From UBA1181 sp963626555 (GTDB lineage Bacteria; Bacteroidota; Bacteroidia; Bacteroidales; Paludibacteraceae): 51,793 nucleotides of DNA. Below the pieces are notes generated by a model. That model saw only the letters and a list, made by a program, of their open reading frames with translations, made no database searches and was not told where the DNA came from. Position numbers and translations under genes: made by a program. The stretch spans positions 1 to 51,793 of the forward strand of contig CAVFXQ010000018.1 in assembly GCA_963626555.1 (NCBI GenBank). The letters run 5' to 3'. Shown here piece after piece: positions 1-7,641 of the stretch. The first letter of the stretch is position 1. The number at the start of each line of letters is the position of its first letter.

Positions 1-312
1 CAGAACCCTTTCGGACAATCTCGGAGAAATCGGTTTCCCTTCGGAGGTAAAAATTTGACCTATAAGTCAATAATTAAGGTGTTTTGGTTTGTTTTATCGC
101 TACTACGCCATATTGATTGGTTGTGTGGTTCGCGCTTATTTAGGTGTGTCCTTTTGTATGATAAATCAATTGTAACTTTTTGAGTATCAGATACTTTGTT
201 TTTGTTAAAGAATTAATGCAGAATTAAGGTTTTCTTTCATTCACAATGTTCCTTAAAAATATTTCGTTAACTTTGCGATTCTGACAATTATTATTGATTC
301 TGAAAGGTTGAA
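1..312. other. Intergenic region with promoter of the DUF3078 gene
   Basis: No coding region is convincing here. A Bacteroidota-type -7 element, TAACTTTG, lies at 268-275, 37 bases before the ATG at 313; no clear -33 TTTG is seen. A 15-base sequence, TTTGACCTATAAGTC at 54-68, recurs in inverted orientation at 51739-51753. The first 50 bases are rich in repeated CGGA/TCGG words of unknown meaning. Confidence 0.6.
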
Positions 313-1578
313 ATGAGATCGTTCTTTCGTCGCATCGTTCTGTTGATGGTATTGTTACTTTCTGCTCTATTGGGAAGTGCGCAAGATACTGTGTCGGCAG
401 TTGACGATTCTCAATCGGAGGATGTCTCCCCCTCTATCTGGCCCACCATCGTCTTTGATTCCATAAAGACCTCTGATTTGCTACCTCTTTTCTCTGCAAA
501 GCCTTTCCGGTATGAATATCAAAATGAATTGCCGTCATTCACAAAGTCAAGCTTTGAAAAAAAACATGAAATTTTGGAAGGTAACACGAAATTGAATCGT
601 CGTATTGTCAGTAAAATCTCGTTGGATGCGCCAGAGGTAATCGACTACTGCGACTTGCAAGAATATGACGCTTCTATTGATGATGTGAAAGGGGGCGACC
701 GTGAAATGCGTATTAGCGGATTGGAGCCAATGGGCATCGTCGTTCCTCCAGCAGATGATCTGAAAAAATATCTTAAACAAAGAGAAAAATCAGCTTGGGC
801 TTTCTTCGGAAATCTGGCAGTTCAATTCTCTCAGTATTATGTTACAGACAACTGGTATAAAGGTGGTACGCCCAATGCCACTTTCTTGACGATTTTTGAC
901 TATAACATTGATTATACTAAAGATCGTCTCTTATGGGAAAATGATTTTGACGTCAAAATTGGATTCTATAATACGAGCGAGGATACCATTCGTGCTTTCC
1001 GTGTGAACAATGACCTCGTGCGCATCTCTTCTTTGTTGGCTTACCAGACGTGGTTCTCCAAGAAGGTTTACTACAGTGCAGGGGCAGATTTCAACACCTC
1101 ACTCTTCACAGGCTACAAAACGACTAACTCTAATGTTGTGGTTACTGGTTTTTTGTCTCCTTCTCGTCTCTTCCTTAGTTTGGGTATGGAGTGCCGCTAC
1201 AACAAGAAGACAACGCTACGTCTTGCCCCATTCGCTTATAAACTCATTTTTATGACGGATGACCGTATTGACCATCTGACGGTGGGCTTGGACAGCACCG
1301 AAAACCACACTAGTTATTTGGGTTACCTTGTTCAAGCAAAATTAGATTGGCAATTCTCCAAAGAAATTAATCTTACTTCGCGTATCGACTTCTTCAGTTC
1401 GTATGACAGTCGAAACATAGAGTTTGATTGGGAAGTCGTCGGAAAGTTTATTATCAACAGATTTTTGAGTACGCGTTTGTCTCTCATTATGCGTTTTGAT
1501 AATACTCCAAAGAACGAAGAAGCCCAAATTCAGGTACAAGAGCAGCTCTCGTTCGGCTTCAACTATGTGTTTAGGTAG
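313..1578 (+). CDS. DUF3078 family outer-membrane beta-barrel protein
   Basis: A protein of 421 residues with an N-terminal signal peptide (basic MRSFFRR, hydrophobic core to about residue 20, then GSAQ). From about residue 160 onward the sequence is alternating polar/aromatic beta strands ending in an aromatic residue followed by Arg (YVFR), as in outer-membrane barrels. The motif NWYKGG at residues 180-185 is the hallmark I associate with the Bacteroidota DUF3078 family, whose function is unknown. The ATG at 313 is preceded by a TAACTTTG promoter element at 268-275. It converges on the VWA gene, with a shared hairpin in between. Family assignment is fairly sure; function is not known. Confidence 0.8.
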   Translation: MRSFFRRIVLLMVLLLSALLGSAQDTVSAVDDSQSEDVSPSIWPTIVFDSIKTSDLLPLFSAKPFRYEYQNELPSFTKSSFEKKHEILEGNTKLNRRIVSKISLDAPEVIDYCDLQEYDASIDDVKGGDREMRISGLEPMGIVVPPADDLKKYLKQREKSAWAFFGNLAVQFSQYYVTDNWYKGGTPNATFLTIFDYNIDYTKDRLLWENDFDVKIGFYNTSEDTIRAFRVNNDLVRISSLLAYQTWFSKKVYYSAGADFNTSLFTGYKTTNSNVVVTGFLSPSRLFLSLGMECRYNKKTTLRLAPFAYKLIFMTDDRIDHLTVGLDSTENHTSYLGYLVQAKLDWQFSKEINLTSRIDFFSSYDSRNIEFDWEVVGKFIINRFLSTRLSLIMRFDNTPKNEEAQIQVQEQLSFGFNYVFR

Positions 1579-1581
1579 CTT

Positions 1582-1619
1582 AATGGGCGATCGTAAGGTA
1601 ACTCCTACAATCGCCCATT
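1582..1619. terminator. Hairpin between convergent genes
   Basis: A perfect 10-bp inverted repeat, AATGGGCGAT (1582-1591) with ATCGCCCATT (1610-1619), lies between the stop of the DUF3078 gene and the stop of the minus-strand VWA gene. The loop can extend the stem further. No strong T tract follows on either strand, so it may be a bidirectional terminator or only an RNA 3' end stabiliser. Confidence 0.55.
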
Positions 1620-1639
1620 GCCAATCTGTATAAGGATTG

Positions 1640-3199
1640 TTATACTAATGTGAGCATAACATGTCCTGCTTTCACCTTTTCGTTTTTCTCTGCACATGGA
1701 CGAACTTTTCCACAGGTTATCCATCCAATCAGATTGTCAATCAAGACGATTTTAGGTGCGTTAGCAACATCTCGTACTAAATAGACTTGATAGTTGAGGC
1801 TGTTGCTCAAACATGCGTTCCACTCTTCTTCGCTCAAAAAGAATATCTTTCTGTTGTCTTTTGCGCCTTTGCATGCGATGAAATATTCCGTCTCTTTGTT
1901 CTCAAATCCAGTAATCTCGAAGTCGTAGCCTTTGGTCGCTTTGTTGTTTTGGTTGCACCATTTGACACGACCAGGGTATTTTTTCTCCAAGAAATCAAAG
2001 AGAATTTCTTCGCTTGCTCTGGACGTAGCTTCACGTTCCTTTGCGTCCAAGTCGATGATGACGTTCCTGTCGCGGTCTTGCCACTGCTGGATGGTTACCA
2101 TCAAGTCCTCTTTATTGCTATTTAAGGCTTCGATTTCTTCCTCTTTGTCTGCAACGATAGATTTAAGTTTGTCTATGGTTGTTTGTGCATCGGCAATCGC
2201 TTCTTGCAATTGTGAAATTGCATCTACCTGCTTCTTCTGCGCCTTTTTTAATTCTGCAATTTCATTCTGCGCGCCACCTTGTGCCTCCAAAGCCACTGTC
2301 AAAGTGGAAATGTTTGCCTTCAACAATTCTGCAATCTTAGCATTTGTACTTTCCATCTCATTGATGAGTGTCGCACCGTTGACTGATTTGAAATCTTCTG
2401 AGACAACAGGAACTTCCACTTCAATGTGTTTTGTCTTGAACTCGTCTAAGTTCACTTTCTCTGTCTTCTTTGCCTTGACAGTTTTTCCTATTTTCTCTGT
2501 CTTTTCAACTTTCTGTTCTTTTTCTTCTGTCTGTTTGGTCTCTGCAATAGGTTGAGGCTCAATTTTAACTTCTGTTTTTTCTTCTGCCTTTGCCTCAATT
2601 GGGGCTTCCACTTTCACCGCTTCTTTTATTTCACTGCCTTTGCCTTGAAGAATTTCGACGACGGAAGCGACCGCATTCTGAATGGCGAAATTGTTACCAT
2701 AGTCGCTTTCAAGAATGTTAACACTGACACCTCCGGTTAAAGAGGCAACTTTCTGTGCTTTTGTCAATCCTTCATTGCTCATTCCGATACCTACGATGTT
2801 GATTTGAACGTCTTCAGGTGCTTCGGTTTGAACATCAAAAGCATAGTCGCTACCATCAGTTTCTTCACCTGCGGTTATTAGGATGATGATTTTCTTGCTG
2901 TCAGAAATGTTTTTAAAATCTTTTAAAGATGCTTTCACCACGCCAGACAAAGGAGTCCCCTGGTTGGGTTCGGGAAGCGAGTCAACTTTTTCAATGAACT
3001 CGCTCTTGTTGTTCGCTCCCATGTCGAACGTGTTGATGATGACAGGAGAACCAAAAAGAGATAAAAAAGTTCTTACTCCGAAATCGTCTGAATTTCTCAA
3101 TGCGGGAATCAATTCTTGCTTGAGAACATCTTTGGCAACTGCCATCCTTCCCTCCATATTATTGGAGACATCGATAAGGAAATCTATTGACTGTTTCAT
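1640..3199 (-). CDS. VWA domain / coiled coil / NOV C-terminal-like (DUF3883-like) fusion protein
   Basis: A protein of 519 residues without signal peptide, probably cytoplasmic. Residues 1-185 look like a von Willebrand A domain: FLIDVSNN at the start, GTPLSG near 81-86 and ILITAGEE near 106-113. Its metal site is atypical: DxSxN instead of DxSxS, and Ala110 where LLTDGEE-type domains carry Asp. Residues 190-265 are a Glu/Lys/Val-rich linker; 275-390 is predicted coiled coil. Residues 395-519 resemble the DUF3883/NOV C-terminal domain of the PD-(D/E)xK superfamily: GYDFEI near 424-429 and FIACKGAKD near 440-448, where relatives have IEVKG. The catalytic Glu is thus Ala (ACK), suggesting binding rather than cleavage. 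No partner gene is adjacent. The domain calls are by eye; the VWA part is the more secure. Confidence 0.65.
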   Translation of the reverse strand: MKQSIDFLIDVSNNMEGRMAVAKDVLKQELIPALRNSDDFGVRTFLSLFGSPVIINTFDMGANNKSEFIEKVDSLPEPNQGTPLSGVVKASLKDFKNISDSKKIIILITAGEETDGSDYAFDVQTEAPEDVQINIVGIGMSNEGLTKAQKVASLTGGVSVNILESDYGNNFAIQNAVASVVEILQGKGSEIKEAVKVEAPIEAKAEEKTEVKIEPQPIAETKQTEEKEQKVEKTEKIGKTVKAKKTEKVNLDEFKTKHIEVEVPVVSEDFKSVNGATLINEMESTNAKIAELLKANISTLTVALEAQGGAQNEIAELKKAQKKQVDAISQLQEAIADAQTTIDKLKSIVADKEEEIEALNSNKEDLMVTIQQWQDRDRNVIIDLDAKEREATSRASEEILFDFLEKKYPGRVKWCNQNNKATKGYDFEITGFENKETEYFIACKGAKDNRKIFFLSEEEWNACLSNSLNYQVYLVRDVANAPKIVLIDNLIGWITCGKVRPCAEKNEKVKAGHVMLTLV

Positions 3200-3531
3200 G
3201 TTATGTGGTGAATTTAATTACACGTTTATCCTTGTGATACTTAATAATCAACAATCTAAACAAGATGTGCGAAATATTAATCAAAGGCTCTTCTTTATGG
3301 TTACGAATGTACAAAATAATTGTAAGAATATCAATTCTTTCGTGTAAAGGATAGGCATTTGACTGAAATATTTCAAGACAAACCTTTTTATCTTGTTACA
3401 TTTGAAAACAAATAGGTGTGAGAAAGATTGACTTACTGTGGTCAGAAAACGATGTCGACTGACTTAAAATGTTGAGGAACGAGTGACAGAAGAAATAAAT
3501 GACAATTTTTGTGAAATTTTTGACACTAAAA
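3200..3531. other. Intergenic region upstream of two divergent genes
   Basis: This 332-base AT-rich stretch holds no convincing gene. On the minus strand, TTATTTTG at 3312-3319 is one base off the -7 consensus and may serve the VWA gene. On the plus strand TACATTTG at 3397-3404 matches the -7 consensus but has no -33 partner. Nothing else is recognised. Confidence 0.4.
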
Positions 3532-3562
3532 TTTGCAAAAAAAAAAAAAACATTTACTTTTG
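3532..3562 (+). promoter_or_regulatory. Promoter with A14 tract in its spacer
   Basis: A -33 TTTG at 3532-3535 and a -7 TACTTTTG at 3555-3562 are separated by exactly 19 bases, matching the Bacteroidota consensus. The spacer is one C, fourteen consecutive A (3537-3550) and CATT. The predicted start of transcription is near 3569. It points at the T9SS cargo/beta-helix operon, 163 bases upstream of its first ATG. Confidence 0.7.
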
Positions 3563-3568
3563 TCAAAA

Positions 3569-3645
3569 AATAGGAAAGACCCTAAATTGTGTTGTTCTAT
3601 ATATTTCGGAGTCGGTTTGCTGAGAAGCAAGTTGGCTCTTTTTTT
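3569..3645 (+). ncRNA. Short leader RNA or attenuator ending in an intrinsic terminator
   Basis: From the predicted start near 3569 the transcript would run about 77 nt into a 13-bp hairpin (3609-3621 with 3626-3638, all positions paired if G-U is allowed) closed by a GAGA tetraloop and followed directly by seven T (3639-3645). This is the layout of a terminated small RNA, or of an attenuator in the leader of the downstream operon, whose ATG is at 3725. No second promoter is obvious between 3646 and 3724, which favours attenuation with read-through. The start is inferred from the promoter only. Confidence 0.45.
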
Positions 3646-3724
3646 GTATGTATGATTCAATCTTTTGTAACTGATTGATACATTAATGATATCTAAAAAA
3701 CGAATAATATAAAACGAAAAAAAT

Positions 3725-4213
3725 ATGGAGAGATTGAAACTTAAAAAATTAACAGTGATTGCTGTGACGATAATGCTTTTTTGGGGCTATAGTGCGTCAG
3801 CAACTAATGTGGTCAGCGTCATTAGAAAAAGTACGGGAGAAATCTCGTTTTTTGAATTGGATGATTCGGGTAAACTCTATTTCTCGGATGATGATATGAT
3901 GATTCAAACATCAGCGTCTTCGTCTCCAAAATCGATTACTCTTTCGGACATTGCTAAGGTCACCTTTAAAGAGGAGACTTCTGTCAACGACATCCTTGCA
4001 GATGGTCAGTCGGTTTATCCTAATCCAACGAGCGATTACGTTTACATTTCGTATGTAAAAGAAGGCGCGAGGATTGACGTTTATGCTTGGAATGGTATGT
4101 TGCTAAAATCTGATAGTTATTCTCAAGTGAACGGTGTTTCATTGGTTGAGTTGCCTGTCGGTATGTATGTTATACGTGTAGATGGTCGGTCATTTAAAAT
4201 TGTGAAGAAATGA
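3725..4213 (+). CDS. Small T9SS type A sorting-domain protein
   Basis: A secreted protein of 162 residues: signal peptide at 1-26 (KKLTVIAVTIMLFWGYSASA), then a short beta-rich part containing KLYFSDDD and an SDIAKVTF segment, seen in many Bacteroidota exported proteins. A canonical T9SS type A C-terminal domain starts with VYPNPTSDYVYI near residue 98 and ends GMYVIRVDG...FKIVKK. Such proteins cross the outer membrane by the Por system and are anchored or released. The mature part before the sorting domain is only about 65 residues, so it probably works with its neighbour. Its stop overlaps the next start (ATGA at 4210-4213), indicating translational coupling. Confidence 0.8.
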   Translation: MERLKLKKLTVIAVTIMLFWGYSASATNVVSVIRKSTGEISFFELDDSGKLYFSDDDMMIQTSASSSPKSITLSDIAKVTFKEETSVNDILADGQSVYPNPTSDYVYISYVKEGARIDVYAWNGMLLKSDSYSQVNGVSLVELPVGMYVIRVDGRSFKIVKK

Positions 4214-6045
4214 AACAGAAAATAATAGCATTGTTGGCAGTGTCTGCGTTGTCTCTCACTGCTTTAGCGGAATATGTGCTTTACGTCAATGTTGGCGAGA
4301 CAACTGTCCGCTCGGATAAATGTGAAGATATTGACAGCATAAAGACTAACGCAACAACAGTTTCTGTCTTTAAAGCTTCGAAAAATTACACCTACGATAA
4401 GGGGGATGTCTCTTTGACATTCGAGGAGATTATCTCTGCTACCGATACGGTGAAGATTACTTATGGAACTGAGGTTTCGGTGATAAATCCATATCCAGAA
4501 ACAGTAAAAATCACGTTAGATGATAATTATGTCTCTGTTAAATGTGTCAGTCAGTTGAAGGATGTTGTTTATCTGCTCTCAGGAAGTTCTGAAGATGGTG
4601 GCTTCGAAATTGATTGTCCGAGAAAATTCACCGTGGTGATGGATAACTTGACTTTGAAATCTCAACGTGAAATGTCAACATTTCGTTCATTCTCAGGTTC
4701 TACTATGGCGATAGAGTTGCCAGATGGAACTTCTTCTTATTTAGAGGATTGTATCGCTGATACTTGCAACGCTACACTACGTAGCAAGGGACAGATAGAA
4801 TTTAAGAACGGGAATGGAAATTTGGAGGTTGTCGCTAATGCAAAGCGTGCTATTCAAACGGGCGATTATCTGTTGATTGAGAGTGGTAACATCAAGGCTT
4901 CTTCTACGTTGTCTGATGTGGTTCGTGCCAATGACTATTTTGTGATGAAGGGCGGTACTCTTTCTGTAAATGGTACAGGTATTGAGGTAGAAGAGGGCTA
5001 TATGCAGGTGGAAGGCGGTGAGATCGTTGTTGTGTCTACAACAGACGACACTAAGGCTATCAAGGTTGGTATTGACTCAACTGTGGCAGTTTCTTCTACG
5101 AATGGAGCTTTTAATATGACTGGCGGAACTATAAACTTGACAGTTAATGGTAAGGCTAGTAAGGGAATTAAGACTGTTGGCAATATTAACATAAAAGGAG
5201 GAAAGGTAATTGGTACGGTGGGTGGAACTGTAATTGATAGTGGTGATGATATCTCGTATGCTGCATTGTTAAAGTCCGACAAATATATTGAAATATCGGG
5301 GGCAGAAATTTCTGTCTCTTTAAAGGCGGAGGCTTTAGGATCAAGAGCAATTGCTGCTGATTCTGGTATCTCGGTTAAGGAAGATGCTTATATCTATATT
5401 GATGGTGCATGCGAGCCTTTTGAAACATCGGAAGGAAAGAAGAAGAAAGGATACGGATTCAAGACTGATGGATCTGTGAATTTCGATAAATGTACGGTTG
5501 AATCGTCCGGAACCCGTCTGATTTCAATCAATTCAGAAAGCTCGTTCTATGTGAATGAAGGTGCGAAGGTTTATTTACAAAGTGATAAACAACCTACTTC
5601 CGAGTCAAGGGCTGTTATCAATGGTGGACTTCTTATAGAGTCTTCTCAAGAGATAAATGGCTCAATCTTGTATTATGGAGGATATTATGTTGGAGTGTGC
5701 GATGTGTTGACTACCAACATGAGAGCTTTCTATGTGTCTACAAAGAATGTAAGTTGTGCTGTGGCAGATGCTACATTTACTTCTGGCAGTTCGGTTCAGG
5801 TGAGCGATGCAAACAGTGTGGTTTTGCAATATGCTAATCAAGGTGCTGAGGGTACAACCAAGCGTCTTCAAATGATTTTCCCTATGACGAGCGGTGCATC
5901 TTATACCTATAATATAGGTGGAACGTATGCAACGGCAGACAATTTCCATGGTTTCTATCAGCCAGGAACTGCGTCCTATACAGGAGGAACGGATTACACC
6001 TATACAGCGGCTAATGTTGGTCGAATAGTAAGTGTGACGAAATAA
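4210..6045 (+). CDS. Cthe_2159-like parallel beta-helix carbohydrate-binding protein
   Basis: An exported protein of 611 residues with a signal peptide (KQKIIALLAVSALSLTALA). Residues about 90-360 are successive short beta-helix rungs with turns such as GTLSVNGTGIEVEEGY, GGTINLTVNG and NINIKGGKVIGTV. This matches the Cthe_2159/DUF4353 carbohydrate-binding family, whose founding member binds plant cell-wall polysaccharides. Ligand choice here is unknown. The C-terminal part (about 400-611) continues with beta-rich sequence including FHGFYQPGTASYTGG; no clear T9SS type A tail is seen. It overlaps the T9SS cargo gene by ATGA and is followed by a terminator. CotH-kinase genes often neighbour this family, and one lies about 2 kb downstream beyond the ribosomal operon. 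Confidence 0.75.
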   Translation: MKQKIIALLAVSALSLTALAEYVLYVNVGETTVRSDKCEDIDSIKTNATTVSVFKASKNYTYDKGDVSLTFEEIISATDTVKITYGTEVSVINPYPETVKITLDDNYVSVKCVSQLKDVVYLLSGSSEDGGFEIDCPRKFTVVMDNLTLKSQREMSTFRSFSGSTMAIELPDGTSSYLEDCIADTCNATLRSKGQIEFKNGNGNLEVVANAKRAIQTGDYLLIESGNIKASSTLSDVVRANDYFVMKGGTLSVNGTGIEVEEGYMQVEGGEIVVVSTTDDTKAIKVGIDSTVAVSSTNGAFNMTGGTINLTVNGKASKGIKTVGNINIKGGKVIGTVGGTVIDSGDDISYAALLKSDKYIEISGAEISVSLKAEALGSRAIAADSGISVKEDAYIYIDGACEPFETSEGKKKKGYGFKTDGSVNFDKCTVESSGTRLISINSESSFYVNEGAKVYLQSDKQPTSESRAVINGGLLIESSQEINGSILYYGGYYVGVCDVLTTNMRAFYVSTKNVSCAVADATFTSGSSVQVSDANSVVLQYANQGAEGTTKRLQMIFPMTSGASYTYNIGGTYATADNFHGFYQPGTASYTGGTDYTYTAANVGRIVSVTK

Positions 6046-6074
6046 TTTCGCGAAAGCGAGATTATAAAGAAAAG

Positions 6075-6110
6075 GAGAGACATCGCAGTAGTAATCTTGC
6101 GTTGTCTCTC
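6075..6110 (+). terminator. Terminator of the beta-helix operon
   Basis: A 13-bp stem with one mismatch (6075-6087 with 6098-6110) stands 30 bases after the stop codon and is followed by a T/C-rich stretch (TTCTCCGTTT). The weak T tract makes this a moderate call. Confidence 0.6.
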
Positions 6111-6170
6111 TTCTCCGTTTATATGAAACGCAGATTCAAATAGGAAGTGCAAAATTTCTGTTTGATAGAA

Positions 6171-6202
6171 TTTGTGAAATAAGAATATTAGTTGTAAATT
6201 TG
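6171..6202 (+). promoter_or_regulatory. Promoter of rpsF-rpsR-rplI
   Basis: A -33 TTTG (6171-6174) and a -7 TAAATTTG (6195-6202) with a 20-base spacer match the Bacteroidota sigma-ABfr consensus. The transcript should start near 6209, leaving an A/T-rich leader of about 43 bases with no Shine-Dalgarno before rpsF. Confidence 0.75.
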
Positions 6203-6251
6203 CAATCCGTTAGAAAAGTGAAATTTACTAATCTAAAAATAATAGTATTTT

Positions 6252-6602
6252 ATGTTAAATCAGTATGAAACCGTTTTCATTTTAACTCCCGTTTTATCTG
6301 AGAATCAGATGAAGGAAGCGGTTGACAGATTTAAGAACCTTCTCGTAGAAGCAGGTTCAGAGATCGTTAACGAGGAGCTTTGGGGGTTGCGTAAATTGGC
6401 TTACCCAATTGAAGGAAAGACAACAGGATTCTACGCTTTGTTGGAGTTTAAGGCTGAGCCTACTGTAATTGCGAATTTAGAAACTCAGTATCGTCGTGAC
6501 GAAAAGGTTATTCGTTACTTGACTACGAAGTTGGATAAGTTTGCTATTGAGTATTCAGCAAAGAGAAAGAGTTTGAAATCATCTAAAGAGAAGGAGGCTT
6601 AA
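6252..6602 (+). CDS. rpsF: Small ribosomal subunit protein bS6
   Basis: The 116-residue product begins MLNQYETVFILTPVLSE and contains WGLRKLAYPIEGKTTGFY and YRRDEKVIRYLTTKLDK, the standard bS6 fold and length. It binds bS18 in the platform of the 30S subunit; in Bacteroidota bS6, bS18 and bS21 line the pocket that holds the anti-Shine-Dalgarno tail. It is first in a three-gene operon and has no Shine-Dalgarno of its own, unlike the next two genes. Confidence 0.97.
   Translation: MLNQYETVFILTPVLSENQMKEAVDRFKNLLVEAGSEIVNEELWGLRKLAYPIEGKTTGFYALLEFKAEPTVIANLETQYRRDEKVIRYLTTKLDKFAIEYSAKRKSLKSSKEKEA
6591..6597 (+). promoter_or_regulatory. Strong Shine-Dalgarno of rpsR
   Basis: AAGGAGG lies inside the end of rpsF with seven bases before the rpsR ATG at 6605. 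Such a match is unusual in Bacteroidota, where most mRNAs lack the element. Confidence 0.75.
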
Positions 6603-6604
6603 TT

Positions 6605-6877
6605 ATGGCAGCACAGAATTCATCAGAGATCAGATATTTAACTCCACCATCAGTAGAAGTTAAAAAGAAGAAATATTGTCGTTTCAAGAAGAGTGGTATC
6701 AAGTATATCGACTATAAAGATCCAGAGTTCTTGAAAAAGTTTTTGAACGAGCAAGGTAAAATTTTACCTCGTCGCCTCACAGGAACTTCTTTGAAGTACC
6801 AAAGAAAGGTTGCTCAAGCAGTAAAGAGAGCCCGTCACTTGGCTTTGCTCCCATTCGTAACTGATTTGATGAAATAA
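6605..6877 (+). CDS. rpsR: Small ribosomal subunit protein bS18
   Basis: The 90-residue protein carries the bS18 core: YCRFKKSGIKYIDYKDPEFLKKF, then GKILPRRLTGTSLKYQRKV and AVKRARHLALLPFV. It pairs with bS6 on the 30S platform. It starts two bases after the rpsF stop and is preceded by AAGGAGG. Since bS18 forms part of the site that masks the anti-Shine-Dalgarno in this phylum, a strong site on its own mRNA could allow autoregulation (inference). Confidence 0.97.
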   Translation: MAAQNSSEIRYLTPPSVEVKKKKYCRFKKSGIKYIDYKDPEFLKKFLNEQGKILPRRLTGTSLKYQRKVAQAVKRARHLALLPFVTDLMK

Positions 6878-6886
6878 TAAGGAGGT
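6878..6886 (+). promoter_or_regulatory. Full nine-base Shine-Dalgarno of rplI
   Basis: TAAGGAGGT is complementary over nine bases to the usual 16S tail, with six bases before the ATG at 6893. This fixes the rplI start at 6893 rather than the in-frame TTG at 6887, which overlaps the element's downstream edge. Confidence 0.75.
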
Positions 6887-6892
6887 TTGACA

Positions 6893-7333
6893 ATGGAAAT
6901 TATATTATTGCAAGATATTCATAATCTGGGTTACAAAGACGATATCGTCAAAGTAAAGGATGGTTACGGACGTAACTATCTTATCCCTCAAGGATACGCA
7001 AAGTTGGCAACTCCTTCAGAGAAGAAACAATTGGCTGAGGTTCTGAAACAACGTGCTCATAAATTGGCTAAGATTAAGGCAGACGCTGAGGCTTTGGCTG
7101 AGAAATTGAATGGCGTTTCATTGACTATTCCAGCAAAAACTAGTGCGACTGGCACAATCTTCGGTTCCGTTAACAATATTCAAATTGCTGAGGCATTGTC
7201 TAAGCAAGGTTTTGATATAGATAGAAAGACTATCGTTATCGGTGCTGTTAAGGAAGTTGGAAGCTACAAGGCTACTGTTAAACTTCACAAAGAGGTTTCT
7301 GCTGAGATTAGTTTCGAGGTGGTTGCAGAGTAA
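6893..7333 (+). CDS. rplI: Large ribosomal subunit protein bL9
   Basis: A 146-residue protein beginning MEIILLQDIHNLGYKDDIV, with GYGRNYLIPQGYA near residues 23-35, the long connecting helix rich in Lys/Ala (residues 40-75), and a C-terminal domain with KTSATGTIFGSV and FEVVAE at the end. Length and order are those of bL9, which binds 23S rRNA near the L1 stalk. It is last in the operon and is followed by a strong terminator. Confidence 0.97.
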   Translation: MEIILLQDIHNLGYKDDIVKVKDGYGRNYLIPQGYAKLATPSEKKQLAEVLKQRAHKLAKIKADAEALAEKLNGVSLTIPAKTSATGTIFGSVNNIQIAEALSKQGFDIDRKTIVIGAVKEVGSYKATVKLHKEVSAEISFEVVAE

Positions 7334-7366
7334 GTTTGTTTATAACTATATCTATCCTAATATCAA

Positions 7367-7404
7367 GGGGGACAATATGTTAATGTATTGTCCTCTGTTT
7401 TTTT
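7367..7404 (+). terminator. Terminator of the ribosomal operon
   Basis: An 11-bp stem with two G-U pairs (7367-7377 with 7386-7396), an eight-base loop and a run of seven T (7398-7404) follow rplI by 33 bases. The next gene starts only six bases after it, so that gene relies on read-through or a promoter I do not recognise. Confidence 0.8.
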
Positions 7405-7410
7405 ATTATA

Positions 7411-7641
7411 ATGTATAATAAAATGAGAGTTTTGGAGTTTGAATTGCGTGAGGGGGAGGATTTTATTCCTTTGGCATCTCTAATTAAGGCGTTAAATTTG
7501 GTTGAAAATGGAGCACAAGCTCTTCATGTTGTTGAAGAAGGTTTTGTGAAACGTAATGGTGAAGTAGAGCTTCGAAAGCGTGCTAAAATAAGATCTGGTG
7601 AGGTGATAGACCTGAATGGATATCATATAATAGTGAAATGA
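7411..7641 (+). CDS. S4-domain RNA-binding protein (YbcJ-like)
   Basis: A small 76-residue protein built of one S4 fold: FIPLASLIKALNLVENGAQA, then VEEGFVKRNGEVELRKRAKIRSGEVIDLNGYHIIV. Length and layout match the YbcJ/S4-like family of stand-alone RNA-binding proteins, whose targets are mostly unknown. The start may be the ATG at 7411 or the one at 7423 (MRVLEFELREG); the second better fits the family. It begins just after the rplI terminator and its stop overlaps the start of the lipoprotein gene (ATGA at 7638-7641). Confidence 0.8.
   Translation: MYNKMRVLEFELREGEDFIPLASLIKALNLVENGAQALHVVEEGFVKRNGEVELRKRAKIRSGEVIDLNGYHIIVK

Noticed and set aside
1932..2555. A 207-residue reading frame opposite the VWA gene
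   Set aside because: It is the antisense of a Glu/Lys-rich coding region, with Phe/Ser-rich low-complexity translation and no promoter or start signal.
5400..6045. T9SS type A tail on the beta-helix protein
   Set aside because: The C-terminus lacks the PNP and YxL/KxxKK-type motifs.
6887..6892. TTG start for rplI
   Set aside because: The Shine-Dalgarno at 6878-6886 has proper spacing only to the ATG at 6893, and bL9 begins MEIILL-like.
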